NCBI GenBank assembly: GCA_025980665.1 | Contig: JAICXC010000035.1 | Coordinates: forward strand, 1 to 42,671 | DNA: 42,671 bases | Direction of reading: 5' to 3' | Source: Bryobacteraceae bacterium | GTDB taxonomy: Bacteria > Acidobacteriota > Terriglobia > Bryobacterales > Bryobacteraceae | In this document: positions 42,424-42,671 of the stretch, in pieces | How positions within the stretch are numbered: position 1 is the first letter of the stretch | Layout of the letters: the number at the start of each line of letters is the position of its first letter | Made by a program: the position numbers and the translations under genes | The notes under the pieces: generated by a model | Database searches by the model: none | Seen by the model: the letters and a program-made list of their open reading frames with translations, nothing else | Told to the model about the DNA's origin: nothing

Positions 42424-42671
42424 ATGAAAACGATGCTTAGAGTGTTACTGGCAGCCGGAGCGGCGTCGACTCTTGTTGCTCAAAATGATGAGGTTCTCCG
42501 CCAACAGAAAATACTGGAGCGCCAAGCCGCCGCGGACGAGCTGAAGAAAACGTTCTTGTTCAACCAGCAGACGTATCAGTTTGTATCCGGCCAGCTGGTT
42601 TCCGGGCCGCCGGTGAAAGGCGCGCCGTATTCAGCCGAAGCGGTGAATGAAACGGTCCAGACGCTGGCGGA
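42424..42671 (+). CDS. Secreted protein of unknown function (partial, runs off the end)
   Basis: Starts at ATG 42424 with AAGGAG (42413-42418) before it. A signal peptide is clear (MLRVLLAAGAASTLVAQ). The visible mature part has a charged helix (EVLRQQKILERQAAADEL), then FNQQTYQFVSGQL and GPPVKGAPYSAEAVNE. The PVKGAPYSAE-type segment occurs in several acidobacterial exported proteins I recall near sigma/membrane gene pairs, but no function is assigned. Together with the two genes before it, it probably forms a regulated envelope unit. The remainder lies outside the window. Confidence 0.8.
   Translation, partial: MKTMLRVLLAAGAASTLVAQNDEVLRQQKILERQAAADELKKTFLFNQQTYQFVSGQLVSGPPVKGAPYSAEAVNETVQTLA

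Overview
The window looks like chromosomal DNA from a soil-type Acidobacteriota, most probably the Bryobacterales/Solibacter branch. This is inferred from the G+C-rich composition, the Gram-negative envelope genes (lpxD, bamA, ompH/skp, a secretin, a TonB-type receptor), the style of the glycosyltransferase, AAA ATPase and ECF sigma modules, and decayed PadR material. No rRNA, tRNA, CRISPR array, insertion sequence or integrase was seen. I support 38 protein genes (two cut by the window edges, one with a frameshift) and two decayed fragments.

Layout. 1-6162: a secreted HEXXH metallopeptidase with a repeat-rich C-terminus (edge-truncated, minus), a divergent glycosyltransferase with no ordinary start codon, then a minus-strand run lpxD > LOG-family hydrolase > membrane SpoIIE-type phosphatase. 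6163-6711 holds a truncated PadR regulator and an orphan membrane-tail fragment. 6712-14826 is the main metabolic island. It carries an ornithine-cyclodeaminase-family gene, a LigK-type aldolase and a fused LigB-LigA extradiol dioxygenase, then an opposing frameshifted outer-membrane receptor, LigC (semialdehyde dehydrogenase making pyrone dicarboxylate) and a DUF1932 dehydrogenase. The last of these overlaps the fluoride channel crcB and its DUF190 partner. Together this is a partial protocatechuate/gallate 4,5-cleavage pathway; the pyrone hydrolase (LigI) and hydratase (LigJ) are not in the window.

14814-23401: uvrB and ilvA on minus; a tightly overlapped plus-strand trio (alpha/beta hydrolase, yggS, glycosyltransferase); then a short secretin divergent from a AAA ATPase of unnamed family. 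23704-28747, all minus: YceI, a peptidoglycan-binding protein with a histone-H1-like Lys/Ala tail, HtrA/DegP protease, an M20 peptidase, a small membrane protein and an EVE-domain protein.

28907-32198 is a compact polysaccharide export module (Wza-type lipid-face exporter, GumC/Wzc-type chain-length protein, separate BY-kinase). fabF (minus) follows, then bamA and ompH/skp (plus). 37778-41257 is a minus-strand operon lpd > lipB > odhB with overlapping genes, joining a lipoyl-transfer enzyme to two of its client-complex components. The window closes with an ECF sigma factor, a one-pass membrane protein (candidate anti-sigma) and a secreted protein running off the end.

The most interesting points are the coupling of ring-cleavage genes to a fluoride exporter, the unexplained extra dehydrogenases in that island, the one-base frameshift in the receptor, and the isolated secretin/AAA ATPase pair.
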